From: Liriodendron chinense
Lineage: Eukaryota; Streptophyta; Magnoliopsida; Magnoliales; Magnoliaceae
Assembly (NCBI GenBank): GCA_003013855.2
Contig: ML058343.1
Span: forward strand, 1,364,001 to 1,428,000
Direction of reading: 5' to 3'
Length of the DNA: 64,000 bases
Shown here: in pieces, positions 10,801 to 21,732 of the stretch
Position numbering within the stretch: position 1 is the first letter of the stretch
Layout: each line of letters opens with the position of its first letter
Program-made: the position numbers and the translations under genes
The notes under the pieces: generated by a model
The model's input: the letters and a program-made list of their open reading frames with translations, nothing else
Told to the model about the DNA's origin: nothing
Databases searched by the model: none

Positions 10801-13524
10801 TTTTATTTTTCTCTTTTTAGTGGAACTTCTAAAATGTACGAGGCATGCTAGTTAGTTACACCAGTACCACTCTTCTTCCTCCTTTGCCTTCTGGTAGAGA
10901 AAAAAGAGAACCATGTAGACCAAGGCAGCACCTTTGATAGGCACAACAAGATGGCATACAAAAGTTTCTTGCATTTCTTAAAATGGATTGGCCCGAGAGA
11001 AGGTTCTAGAAATTTTGGAAAGTTTATTGACCCTTCCAAATGCATTGAAGAAATTTTGGACAGACCAAAAGAAGACTACTCTGGAAAGGAAGTAGAAAAA
11101 TCCTTTAATCTCATCAATAATCATGGCACCAAAACAAGAAAATCTCATGTATAATGCCAGGGACCAAACCCTCTGGATCAATCGAAGAAGTTCGGAACAA
11201 GAAACCTTATGCTCCATGGAGACTCATGCTGCAGATTTACAATCCTTCGATGAAACTTTTCAAAAATCCCTTAAAGCCATCCATACCCATCAAGTGAAAC
11301 AAGAATTGTATAAAATTCCCAAAACAAACTCCCATCCCAAATGCATCAAAACAATTCAGTTCAGAATGTTGTGTCCTAGAGGATACCTTGATATGGATTT
11401 ACATGTCTTCTATCTAAATACTCTGAATGCATCAAAGTTGTTCAAGTAGGCATTCCATCAAACTTGGAGAAAACCATTTGAACCGATTCAGAGAAGCCAA
11501 AATGCTAGAACCCCTAGAAAAATCTCCAATTGGAACTGCCCAATGCTTATCAAAGCATTTTATTTGGAATTAGATATCTCCAATTAGAACCATTTTATCT
11601 AAGTAGATATCTCTAATTATAACCATTTTATCCAAGTGGAGCCAGTGTTTAGAGTATCAGTATCTCCACATGTATTAATGATTGTGGATATGGAAACATG
11701 TATCGGTATCGCTGATATTATTGCTGATACTGCGGAAAAATATTATTGTCTGAGGGAAACATTGCAGAAACCTTAGGAAAAAACTGTGAAATTTTTTAGT
11801 GGAACTTCAAAAGATATCAAACGGCACATGTTTATCATAACACAAAAAATAACTATATATAATAAGTTTTCATTTATCGGGGGCCTAACTGCCTAAACCA
11901 TGTATCATTAAAAAAAATCATTATAAAACAAAGATATAAAATTTGTAGCCAATCAATAGATTGGCCAACACTAATCAATATATATAATTTACACATTAAT
12001 CAACAATGAAAAACATATATTTTCCAACATAAAAATGGAAACATTAGGATTTCCCCCTTTTTCCACTTAAATATTAATTTTTCTGCCACAAAATCAAATC
12101 ATTCATAGACATGGATTTCCATTGCAATCCATGCTAAATGAAGTTTTTATGAATTTTTCATCACCTTTGAGTTTCGAACTGTCTCCACTTCGAGTCGAGA
12201 TTTCTCCCCCAGATCAAAACTTTGATATAAGAAAAACCAAGAGTGATCAAAATCACCTAAGAAACTAAACAAAATAAAAAAAGAAAAAAAGAAAAAGTAA
12301 AGGCCAGAAAATGGAGTTCTTTGGGTTTTTGGAAATTTTTCTAATTTTCTGTTGGATTTTTAATATTTACAAATGTTTCCCTTAGTATTAGGGGTATCAT
12401 CGTTGGTGTCACCGATATCTGAGAACTTTTATAAAGAATTCAACTTTTATAAAGGATTCTTCTCAAAATATCATTGGTACCAATAATATTGCCAAATATT
12501 GTCAATATTATCAAAGATATTGGTAATATTTGGAAAAATTTAAATTTCCAGCAGTTTTGGTATGGCAAACTTGATCTATCAATAATATCGATGATGCTAT
12601 TGTTAATATCACCAATATTTTGATATTTTGAACAGTTGGTGGAGCCAACCCATTTTCATGGTATGGGTGTCCTGTATAAGTGGTAGAGTAGATGGGGCCA
12701 CAAGTCACGGTGCCTCTTCTTCTTCTTCTTCTTCTTCTTCTTCTTCTTTTTTGGGAATTCAAAAAAAAAAAAAAACCATCAATGCCTAAAGATGCATTCT
12801 TCCAGTCATATATACATAACAAGACAAGTAAGCTAATGAATTGGATGGAAGGGGGAAAATAGTCGGTTCTAAAAGGGACAACCCAAGATTCTCTTTCCAC
12901 CCATTGGATGGAAATTCAAATAGAAATTCTACACCATGCCGGATCCACTACAAAGCTTTGTAGGTTGAGCTCAAGAAACAATGGATGGGTAAGGCCCAAA
13001 GTGGTGTGTGCATGACATCCAATCCGCCCATCATGCGCTCCCCCTAATTATCCTCATTGATGAAGAATCAAGCCCATCCAAAACTCAGCTGGAGCACACA
13101 ACAGGGAACAGTTGGTACACCATTTACAACTTTCCACACTGCGTGTGGGGCCCACCGTGTTTTATATATGCCATCCCATCCATTGAGAAGATGCGCCTGC
13201 CCAGAATGAATGGACACTCCAAAAATCAGCCCCCCTTTCAAAATTCAGGTGGGCCACACCACGTGAATATAGGCATGAATTCACACGGTGTAGCCCACCT
13301 GAGTTTTGGGTCCGTCAGAATTTTTGGCGCCAAGGATAACATGAATCAGCGCACGTAATGGACGGCTTGGATGGAGGTGGACCCGATGACATCACTTCGT
13401 ATTGGAACTGGCCTCGTTCTACATGAAAACAGAGCCATAATTCGAAGGAAAAAAGCAACGTACCGTTGGAAGAGAAGATGCAAAGAAGGAAAAAGGAAGC
13501 GGAGAAGAGAGAGGAAATGCCCAT
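6665..13524 (-). CDS. glucan endo-1,3-beta-glucosidase (GH17), GPI-anchored type; three exons
   Basis: Coding exons on the minus strand are 13524-13464, 9437-8398 and 6742-6665, which join in phase to 392 aa. Residues 1 to about 27 form a signal peptide starting MGISSLFSASFFLLC. The GH17 barrel starts at FTGTYGINYGRIADN. The catalytic acid/base Glu is in AVGNEV (about residue 125) and the nucleophile Glu in SETGW (about 270), as in plant endo-1,3-beta-glucanases. After a Ser-rich stretch the last exon supplies a hydrophobic tail (YSMVLTMCAAVLLLVLIP), a GPI-attachment signal. No CBM43/X8 domain is seen. The architecture resembles the Arabidopsis endo-1,3-beta-glucosidase 11/14 group. The enzyme is expected to hydrolyse callose-type 1,3-beta-glucan at the plasma membrane or wall. 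Intron 1 is about 4.0 kb and holds a Mutator-like element. Intron 2 is about 1.65 kb and holds a MITE and (AT)n. Family identity is secure; the substrate is inferred. Confidence 0.95.
7393..7464. repeat. (AT)36 microsatellite
   Basis: Uninterrupted AT dinucleotide run inside GH17 intron 2, directly abutting the left end of the MITE at 7467. Confidence 0.95.
7467..7844. mobile_element. foldback MITE in GH17 intron 2
   Basis: Terminal inverted repeats begin 'aggaatgctcacctg(c/g)gca' on the left and end with the inverse on the right. Complementarity continues inward (ctcatcacacatgatgtgag versus ctcacatcacgtgcgatgag; gcaccccaaaaaa versus ttttttggggtgc). Microsatellites flank both ends, so no target duplication can be read. 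Confidence 0.8.
7855..7886. repeat. (AC)16 microsatellite
   Basis: Uninterrupted AC run just outside the right end of the intron-2 MITE. Confidence 0.9.
8398..9437 (-). CDS. GH17 exon 2 (catalytic domain)
   Basis: Acceptor ttcag|GC precedes 9437. This supplies the two bases needed after the phase-1 exon 1 and adds FTAVQA before FTGTYGINYG. A second possible acceptor, gtgcag|GCA at 9420, would be phase 0 and does not match exon 1. The 3' end is AAG|GTATGG after codon LLSLK. The open frame runs on into the intron to 8281, but that read-through lacks family similarity. Confidence 0.93.
11645..12638. mobile_element. Mutator-like non-autonomous element in GH17 intron 1
   Basis: A perfect 9-bp direct repeat 'gtggagcca' flanks it at 11636-11644 and 12639-12647. 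The termini are weakly inverted ('gtgtttagagtatcag' versus the complement of 'gatattttgaacagttg'). The interior is rich in variants of 'gatattggtaatatt'. The 9-bp duplication points to a Mutator-type transposase acting in trans; no transposase is encoded. Confidence 0.6.
12715..12747. repeat. (TCT)n microsatellite
   Basis: Run of TCT triplets outside the element above. It generates an artefactual poly-Arg frame on the minus strand. Confidence 0.9.
13464..13524 (-). CDS. GH17 exon 1 (signal peptide)
   Basis: The ATG is at 13524-13522. The frame reads MGISSLFSASFFLLCIFSSN plus one base, then donor G|GTACGT at 13463. The phase-1 end fits the exon 2 start exactly. The hydrophobic core followed by small residues is a typical secretion signal. 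Confidence 0.85.
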
Positions 13525-14249
13525 CGGATTTCTGTCGTTGGTAGAAAAGATGAGGTCTGGAAGGGAGGATTCCATATGCAGTAAGAGCTGCCTCGTGGAT
13601 AAAAATCCATCGAATTCAGATTCCAAACACCAAAAAGAGGAAAGGTAGATATATGATCGAGAGAGACTGATAAATTCAAGTAGAATCGATTCTTTGCCTT
13701 TTCTTCCTTCCTTTTCTACTCTGATTTTTTCTTACTCCGCTGCTCGAGCGGTTGCGTGGTCTGATGATATGCTTTTCGTGATGGTGTTAAAGGGAAAGTA
13801 GCGAAGGTGGTGAAGCAACAGCGGTTTGAAGGAGGGAAGGAAGGAAGTACGATTCCAGAATTCGTTTTTGTCTCCGTCGCGACTCAGAAAACCAGCATGT
13901 ATTGCCACCACTGGGGCCAACATGCTGAGATGGTCCACTTAATTGAACCGTCCATATTCTTGTATCTATAATAGATAATCACTTTTTCCAAAAAGATAAT
14001 GAATTCATTGATGTCATGACCTCTGATTTCTAAAATTTTGTTATGCCCATTGAAAATCTTCTTTGTAATGTTCTAAACCATTCGTTCAGCGTAAGATCCT
14101 TGAAATGTGCCTCACAGGACAGAATCGAAGAAGCATGAGCGTTTCAGATCATTGGATCATCTCATAATGTGGGCCCAATATGACAATGTATGCTCAGATC
14201 CTCCGTCGCTCCAGATGTACCCACTTTTCCGACGGGACTATTCCTCTGG

Positions 14250-14767
14250 GAGAGCGGATTGCCTGTGACCCCGGAACAGAGGTATCTCTGTAGCCGGGGC
14301 TGTGTAGGGTTCAAAGTGATGTCCGTGAAAAATCCATTCCGTCTATCTGTTTTGGAAGACGAAGTTAGGATAGGAATTCTAAAAATTTTGCAGATCCAAA
14401 ACTCAGGTAGGCCATACCACACGAAACAGTGGTTCTTGGATACTTAGCGGTGAAAAAGTTTGGAATCAGGAGGATATCTTTTCTTACAGTATATCGGAGT
14501 GTTAATAATTTTGTGAACGGTTTGGATGGCATATAAACATCATGGTCAGCTCCAGGAAGGTTTCAATGGTGGACAGTTGGTGTTTCCACTGTTTCGTTGG
14601 TGTGGCCCATCTGAGTTTTGAACATTCCTGATCTTTAAATTACTTATCTACTTTTGTCTTTAAAATAAGATGGACATAGTGGATTAATCATGGACATCCT
14701 GTGGACCCTACGCAGCCGCCGGCTACAGAGATATCTCTGTGCCCGGGGTCACAGGCAATCGGCTCCC
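14250..14767. mobile_element. Mutator-like MITE upstream of the GH17 gene, 9-bp TSD
   Basis: Flanked by perfect 9-bp direct repeats 'ttcctctgg' (14241-14249 and 14768-14776). About 45-bp terminal inverted repeats share 'gattgcctgtgaccccgg' and 'tatctctgtagccgg'. Its right end lies about 730 bp upstream of the GH17 start codon, so it may sit in the promoter region. Confidence 0.88.
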
Positions 14768-14797
14768 TTCCTCTGGCAGTGCACGACGCTTGATACG

Positions 14798-15145
14798 GGG
14801 GAGTGGTGAGGGTAACACCTCAGTGGGTGTTACCCTTATCTTGTGGGGCCTACCTTGATGATGTTTTTGTAAATCCATTCCATCCATCTGTTTTTCCAGA
14901 TCATTTTAGGACGTTAATTGAAACTTAAGCAGATTCAAATCTATGGTGGACCACACTACTTAGAGAAGGTGGTAAAGGACCATTAAAAACTTTTTGCTGA
15001 CCGCAAGTTTTGGATCAAGCTGATCTTTGTACTTTCTCTTCGTCCACTTCTTCTTGAACTTATCAATTGGTTAGATGGTGAATAAACACTATGGATATGG
15101 CTTACAATGAGCATCAGGAGGTTTTCAACGGAGGATATTTAATCC
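14798..15145. mobile_element. half copy of the dispersed foldback MITE
   Basis: Starts 'gggtaacacctcagtggg' and continues with the family interior ('ctaccttgatgatg', 'gtggaccacactac', 'accattaaaaac'). No matching right terminal repeat is seen before 15145, so it looks truncated. Confidence 0.45.
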
Positions 15146-15479
15146 TTGCCGGTTCGTGTACACAGTTACTGCTCACCACTACGTCAGCAGTAACTGCTTC
15201 AAATGCAAAAGTGCTGACAATGCTGAGCTGGACTAATCAGGTAGGCAGCAAACTGGTAAATCATATTAAAGCCGAGCAGACCATCCGAACTCACACGTGA
15301 GACACTTAACGATGTAGTATTTTTGGACACGTACATAAACCGAGCTTGGATTAGTTACTGCACCCACCACCAGGAGACATACGGGTACCTGGCAGCTTAA
15401 GTATTGGTGGAGAGCATGTGAGGACTGCACCTTGATTCGCTGACGTGATAGATTTATCAATGCTCCACTAATATCAAAG

Positions 15480-16077
15480 TGTTGGGGTTAGGAGCCCCGC
15501 AGTGGAAGCAATTAAAGTAGGTGAGGAACACACCACAATGGCAATCAACAAACAAATCATCACACATAAGAAGGTAATTTGATTTTTACATGGAAACACC
15601 CCTCATGAGTAAAAAAATACGGCACAAAGTAACACCAATTCACTATAATATCAGAAGTTACAAGAGATTACAGAAGAAAATCCTGGACTACAGCCCACAA
15701 AAGAAATTCCAAGCTACTCAAAGCTAATTCTTACATGAGAAGGACAAACACAGCCCTTTCCTCAATCCAGAGAACTCCAAGCTTCCTCCCTAGCTCTTTC
15801 TCTCACCCTAGAACCCTCTGAATCCCTTGGCCCATTGGCGGCCACCCTAATCTCGGATTACATCTCCTTAAATAGGAGAAAATCGAAATTAGAAACTCAT
15901 TGCGCAAAACCGCGCAAGAAACCAAGTCTAAAAAGGAAACTGCCGACTGGTCGGCCGGCCGGATGGCCCAGAAAAGTTCCAGAAATCACGCTGATCTTAC
16001 TCCATCGTGATCGGCCGGCCGGCGCTGGCCAGTCGGTGGTTTTCATGGTTGAAGGTTTGAGGCGTCCAAGCCTAACA
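15480..16077 (-). repeat. LTR (3' LTR in element orientation)
   Basis: 598 bp, TGTTGGGG...CTAACA, paired with 16507-17106. It ends next to an internal purine-rich stretch on the minus strand ('gtggtggagtt'). Confidence 0.9.
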
Positions 16078-16506
16078 AACTCCACCACGACTCAAATCTT
16101 CATGTAACACCTTGCCACGCACCATCTTCATCTCTACTTCGTCGTCATCATAGCTCCACCACTTCTCATACCTCATTGACTTCATCATTGCACCTTCATT
16201 ACCCGCTCGCTCATGTGGCCCTTGCGCATGCTACACACGAGCAACCTTGGATCCCGCTGCCTATCCCGCAGCTCCACCATGAATAGTGCTCCCGATCAAA
16301 CCCAATCGCAGTCGACAAACCTGATTGAGATATTGGCGTACTGATCCACCTTCTTCAACCCTACTTCTTTCATAGATACCGATCGCTTTCCATGTTTTTC
16401 TTTTACGGAATCCTTCTCTACAATGAATCTCATACTAGAAGACGTCATTGATGTCTCGCCTTAGATTCTCTCTGCCTCCTTCCCAACTTTTAGCTTTGAT
16501 ACCACT

Positions 16507-17106
16507 TGTTGGGGTTAGGAGCCCCGCAGCGGAAGCAATCAAAGCAGGCGAGGAACACACCACAATGGCAATCAACAAACAAATCATCACACACAAGAAG
16601 ACGATTCAATTTTTATATAGAAAAACCCTTCACGAGTAAAAAACTACGGCACAAAGCGACACTAATCCACTATGATATCAGAAGTTACAAGAGATTACAG
16701 AAGAAAACCCTACATCACAGCCCACAAGAGAAATCCCAAGCTACCTGAAGCTAATTCTCACATGAGAAGGACAAACACAGCCCTTTTCCTCAACCCGGAG
16801 AACTCTAAGCTTCCTCCCTAGTTCTCTCTCTCACCCTAGAATCCTCTGAATCCCTTGGCCCATTGGCGGCTACCCTAATCTCGAATTACATCTCCTTAAA
16901 TAGGAGAAAACTGGAATTAGAAACTTCTTGCGCAAAACCGCACAAGAAACCAAGTCCAAAAAGGAAACTGCCGACCAGTCGGACCCCCAATCGGCCGGAT
17001 GGCCTAAAAAAGTTTCAGAAATTACGCTGTCTTACTTCATCGTGATCGACCGGCCGGCCGGCCAGTAGTCTTCATGCTTGAAGGTTTGAGGCGTCCAAGC
17101 CCAACA
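16507..17106 (-). repeat. LTR (5' LTR in element orientation)
   Basis: 600 bp, TGTTGGGG...CCAACA, adjoining the PBS at 16493-16504. It differs from its partner by scattered substitutions and small indels. Confidence 0.9.
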
Positions 17107-17199
17107 CAAAGTACGGGCCCCATGGCTCTCCACCAATATCAAGCTGTCAAGTACCCATCTGTTGCACCCTAGTGGGGGTAGTACCTAATCCAAGCTTGC

Positions 17200-18581
17200 T
17201 TAAATGGTGGAAAGACGGATGGATGGACAGATGGAGGGCGTGGATATACAACTGATCATCAAGGTGGCCACATCATACGGGTTACATCTAATCCGCTCCC
17301 TACATAGAAGTAGGTGGGGACCACCATTATGTTTGTGAGAAATCCAACACGTTCCATCCATTTTGCCAAATCATGTGAGGACATGAGCCCAAAATTGAGA
17401 TAGATCCAAAACTCAAGTTGGTTGCATTATGGGCAATGATGATGATTGAACGTCTACCATTAAAGCATTTATGGGCCACAAAAGTGTTGGATCAGGCTAA
17501 TAATTTAGTGTTTTCAATTTATCATAATAGGAACCTTAAGAAGGGTATGGATGGCATATAAGTTAAACAACATTAATTTTCCTGCCCACTTTTTACTTGA
17601 GTTTTGGATCTATCTCATTTTTTTTTTACACAAGTTATCCCAACATAATGGGTGGATGGTCCCAACTGAGACACCCACTGGCACTAAGTCATGGCCCCAA
17701 CATTAGATTAGTTGAACACCTGTAACCTTGTAAACTTGTTTATTGGAGGACATGACCAAATGTCCATTTTTTTTTATTTTAGTCAATCTAATAAATGTCT
17801 AAGAATTTTCTAATATCCTGCTCTCAATGATTACTTTAGCCATCAACGGATAGGTTGGAACCAGGCGAATGTCAATCCAAGCTCAGCTCTTATGATAGAA
17901 CTTAAGCCCAAGCTTAATTTGAACCCGTAACAAGCCGAAATAAATTGACCCGAGATCTCGTTGGGCCCTATAAGTTAGTAATCAGCATAACCCAAGCTCA
18001 ACCTTAATTCATATCTAAATATATTAACCACCTCCAAAATTAGAATAATCATTTAAGAGAATGTTAATTATTATTAGGAAATTGTTAATTGGAGTTCAAA
18101 TTAGTAGTCTTCTGACAAAAATTAATTATTATTAATAAGTTGTCTAATATAAATTAATTATTAAATATTTCAAAAATATGCTAAAAGACAAAAGAAAACA
18201 TTTTAATATATATATTCTTCAAAATTATAAATGGACTAGACTGGGCTGGATTTGTGACGGACCCTCATATACAGCTAAAGCTTGGCACCATTTGTAAATG
18301 GGCTTTATTTCTGGGCCAATGCCAGCCCTCAGGCCCTATATATAACCCAATTTCAGCTCGAAATTGAGAGCCTGAAGAGCAAGCCGGGCAGTTGACAACC
18401 TTGTGGAGTGTTGCAATTTTTCTCTTTTCCAAAAAGGTAGGATATATTTTAATAACCGTTTCATCGATGCCCAAGCGTAGATCGGACATCCAAAAAATAA
18501 AAAAACAAACTCTCTCAATGGCATATTCCAACCCTTTTATCATTTAACTACTTCCCTAAACATGATCTGTCTCATGAGTCC
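17200..18581. other. intergenic DNA, no gene recognised
   Basis: AT-rich sequence with diverged fragments of the dispersed foldback repeat (17260-17700: 'gatccaaaactcaagttgg', 'accattaaagc'). Short frames near 18.3-18.5 kb have no recognisable similarity. Confidence 0.45.
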
Positions 18582-18769
18582 ATATTTTTGTGGTCCATTG
18601 ATCCAAGGCAACCTCAATCAGGGATGAATTCATCGGATCAATAGTTTGGACCACGGAGGTCTTGCATGTCCCAAAATATTTTTGTGGTCCATTGATCCAA
18701 GGCAACCTCAATCAGGGATGAATTCATCGGATCAATAGTTTGGACCACGGAGGTCTTGCATGTCCCAAA
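18582..18769. repeat. tandem duplication, 94-bp unit, two copies
   Basis: 'tggtccattgatccaaggca' and the following sequence to 'tgcatgtcccaaaatat' occur twice with a 94-bp period. The copies look identical, so the duplication is recent. Confidence 0.92.
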
Positions 18770-19495
18770 ATATGAGCAGGGTAACAGAATTATTAAAATA
18801 ATGACACCAAAATCACTATGGGTTTAGTCATTGGGCTGAAAGTCGGGCGGGTTCAACCCGACCAACCTGTGATTGACCCGACATTGGGTTAGGCTCGGGC
18901 AAGAAGTATTGGATCCAGTCTTGGGCTCAGGCTATACAAAACCAACCCGATAAAGCTTGGGTCAAGCTGGGTTGAAGTCTCAGGTTGCCCAACCCAATCG
19001 AACCCAACCCGAACCAAAACCCAAACCTGATCTATATATAATTTACTTATAATTTTATTATACTTTAGTTAAGTAGACTTATTAGTTTATATTACTTTGG
19101 TAAGTAAACTTACAATGCTTGAAATTTGATATGATTAGTGTTAAAGGAGTAGTTGTTCTATATTTTAGTTTGTTTATTTAGAAAAGGGAAGTTCTTTATG
19201 ATGAATTACTACATATATAATTAATAAAACTATAGGTACAAAAAAAAGATGTGTATTGAAATATAATAGACTAATGTAATAACGAAAATATTAGCATGTA
19301 TCAACTCGACCAACCTGACCGATAGAGTTACACACAATTCAATTTATGATCAATTTATCGATTGAATCGAATTGAACAAATCAAATCAAATCATTCTCCA
19401 AGATTAATTCAATTCAATTTTAAAAAAAATCAATTTCAATTTTCGGTTCCGAACGATTAAGTCAATTGATCTGTATCGAATTGAACCGATTGATC

Positions 19496-19502
<7 letters not shown>

Positions 19503-19558
<56 letters not shown>
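19503..19558. repeat. (AT)28 microsatellite
   Basis: Uninterrupted AT run inside the nested hAT-like element. Confidence 0.95.
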
Positions 19559-19560
<2 letters not shown>

Positions 19561-20050
19561 ACAGTATGGATGAAATAGATACATCATAGTGTGTTTTATC
19601 TATGTCGTTCATATATTTTTACATATGAATTTAAGAAAAAATTTCAAAAATTAAAAAGATATATATCTCAAATTATCACACCACAACAAAACAATGGGGA
19701 TTAATGTCTACCATTAAATTCTTCTTAGGGCCCATTGTAATGTTTATTTGCCATCCAACCTGATGATAAGGTCACATAGACCTAGAGGAAGGGAAAAAAC
19801 AAATATTAGCTTGATATCATACTTCTAAGGCCCTAAAAAGTTTTCAACAATGAGCATCAATCCCCTACTGTTTTCTTGTGGTGTGGTCCACTTGAGATAT
19901 GGATATGTTTCATTTTTGAATAATGTCTTAGAATCGGATGGAAAAATGGATGGAGGGCCTAGAAAAGGCACATACACCATGGTGGGGCCCACAAAGCTTT
20001 GAAACCACCCGTCTGCATATCCGTGCCCACCCAAGAGTCCAAAACGAATC

Positions 20051-20569
20051 AGATTGCGTACTTAGTAACTCAATGTGCTTGGCATACTGAGTAAACTCTG
20101 CAGGGCCCACGATGATTTATTCATTTTATCCACTTCGTACATCCACTTTAAAAGATAATTTTATGGCTCAAGCCCAAAATTGAAGCATATACAAAGCTCA
20201 AGTGGCACACACAACAGGAAACAGTGTGAATTGAACCTCTACCATTGAAAATTTATTGTAGGTCACAGAAGTTTTGAATCAGCTGATATTTGTGTTTTTC
20301 ATTCATACATGTCTACCTGATCTTACGAATAGGTTGGATGACAAATAAACGTTATTGTGGGCCTTAGGAAGGTTTCAACGGTGGAAATCATTATTCCCAC
20401 TGTTTCATGTGGCATGGTCCACCCAAGTTTCAGATAAGCTTCAATTTTGGGCTCAACGGCTAAAATGAACAGGCAAAATGAATGGACGGTGTGGTAAACC
20501 AAATGCATTCAAAGTAGGCCCAACTAAGTTTAATCAGTACGATATAAGCGTAACTTAGTACGCAATCTC
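20051..20569. mobile_element. foldback MITE with AGATTGCGTACT ends
   Basis: The left end 'agattgcgtacttagtaac' is inverted at the right end ('gtaacttagtacgcaatct'). Inner arms contain 'gggcccac' and 'gtaggccca'. The centre has the common 'acaggaaacagtg' and 'cactgtttcatgtgg' arms. It is nested inside 19323-21133. Confidence 0.7.
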
Positions 20570-20599
20570 TAAAGTTCTCCTAAGAGTGAATTAAGTGTT

Positions 20600-20890
20600 A
20601 CGTTGGTAACAACTTAATGGTACGTTGGTAACAACTTAGTGGGTGTTACCCCTACCCTGTGGGGCCTACCTTGATGTATTTTTTGTATATCCATTACATC
20701 CATATAATTTTACGTCTCATTTTAGGACATAATCCAAAATTATAAGAAAATCAAATCTCAGGTGGACCATACCAAGAGAAAGAGTGATGAATAACCATTA
20801 AAAACATTTTTTGGGCCTCAAAAGCTTTGGATCAATACGATCTTTCTAATTTTCATGTATGGACTAGTTATTATGCATATGTTTTCAGAA
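20600..20890. mobile_element. truncated copy of the dispersed foldback MITE
   Basis: 'cttagtgggtgttacccct' and 'ctaccttgatgtattttttg' match the left arm of the copy at 27665. The right arm is missing. Confidence 0.5.
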
Positions 20891-21334
20891 GTATTTCTAA
20901 TAATATTACTATTTGAGATACTATAAAATCCAAACCTACAAAACCTATAAGCTTTCAATTTGCAATGTGTGAAAAATCGAATTGAATTGAATCGAAAAAT
21001 TCATCAATTCAATCTCAATTCAATTCCAAAAAAAATTGGTCAATTCAATTGTAATTTCAATTTCAAAATTTTAAGATCAATTCAATTTCAATTTCATCTA
21101 AAATCGAATTGATCGAATCAATGTGTAACCCTACTAACCGAGTCCTCTTGGGTTGGGCTTGGGTTGAGAATTCTTAACCCGAAGTTGGTTTGGGTTGGGT
21201 TAGGATTGAGGTATAGGAAACTTAGGATGGATTAAGGTTGAGCACCAACCCAAGCCAACCCAACTCGTCCAGCTTTCAACCCTACCTAGTCATCTTTTAA
21301 GCCCACATGACCTATGTTTCACATAAGAAAATAA

Positions 21335-21478
21335 GGTATTTAAGGTGAGAAGATAGCCTCGTCTCGACACTGAGGTCATGGCATCGATTCCTAGAGTGGG
21401 GGTGGCTAACATTGTGGTGTGACTAATAGGGGATGGTTGTACTAACAGTGGGGTGTGTATTGACCCAAAAAAATAAAA
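21335..21478 (+). mobile_element. SINE-like sequence with A-rich tail
   Basis: 'gatagcctcgtctcgac' (box A-like) and 'ggcatcgattcctag' (box B-like) are followed by 'gggggtggctaac', 'gtgtgactaat' and 'ggttgtactaac', then an A-rich tail. A diverged copy is at 55405-55553 and a 3'-end fragment at 28225-28278. The promoter boxes are imperfect. Confidence 0.45.
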
Positions 21479-21732
21479 AGGTGAGAAGATTTATTGCTAT
21501 CTTTATAATAGCAAAGGGTGATTGTGCTTTTGAATTTTTTGGGTTGAACGTCAGCCCTTACCTCATATAGAAAAATGCTAAGTTGTTCTCTTAGTTCTAT
21601 CAATTTCTTTCCCTTTCATAGAGGAAGGCTAGGGTGTTCCATTTTATAGAAATTTTTTGCTACACCCACATGTTAGCTATGCTGGCTATGCCGGATGTAG
21701 CAATGACCCCACCATGATGTATGTGTTGTATC

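Larger units (their letters stand above)
15480..17106 (-). mobile_element. small non-autonomous LTR element (TRIM/SMART-like), 1.63 kb
   Basis: Two near-identical LTRs (15480-16077, 598 bp; 16507-17106, 600 bp) start TGTTGGGG and end AACA. The perfect 5-bp target duplication is 'caaag' (15475-15479 and 17107-17111). On the minus strand the PBS TGGTATCAAAGC (plus 16493-16504) follows the 5' LTR and matches the initiator-tRNA-Met type used by copia elements. The 429-bp internal region has no recognisable gag or pol. Both LTRs hold a palindromic 'cggccggccgg' cluster. Confidence 0.92.
15343..17196. mobile_element. MITE interrupted by a small LTR element
   Basis: Left arm 15343-15479 begins 'agcttggattag' and includes 'gtattggtggagagc'. 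Right arm 17112-17196 is its inverse (gctctccaccaatatc ... gtacctaatccaagct). The 1.6-kb LTR element at 15480-17106 splits the two arms. The same terminal motif, 'ggattaggtactacc', bounds the MITE at 50827. Confidence 0.7.
19323..21133. mobile_element. hAT-like element nested in the 18831-21284 element
   Basis: The termini are TAGAGTTACACA and TGTGTAACCCTA. Flanking octamers 'ctgaccga' (19315-19322) and 'ctaaccga' (21134-21141) match at 7 of 8. Both subterminal regions are built from 'aattcaatt' and 'gaattgaatcg' motifs. It contains (AT)n, foldback-MITE copies and the IR element at 20051. Confidence 0.65.
18831..21284. mobile_element. hAT-like non-autonomous element (outer), carrying nested insertions
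   Basis: The left end 'ttgggctgaaagtcggg' and the inverse of the right end 'tagggttgaaagctgg' form terminal inverted repeats. Flanking octamers 'tttagtca' and 'cctagtca' match at 6 of 8. The subterminal DNA is GGGTTGGG-rich on both sides. A second element (19323-21133) is inserted inside. No transposase is seen. Confidence 0.55.

Noticed and set aside
10582..11449. Several 60-108-codon frames within GH17 intron 1
   Set aside because: They overlap on both strands, show no recognisable domain and lie in repeat-rich intron sequence.
12511..12900. 129-codon minus-strand frame with a poly-Arg run
   Set aside because: The Arg run is the (TCT)n microsatellite and part of the frame lies in the Mutator-like element.
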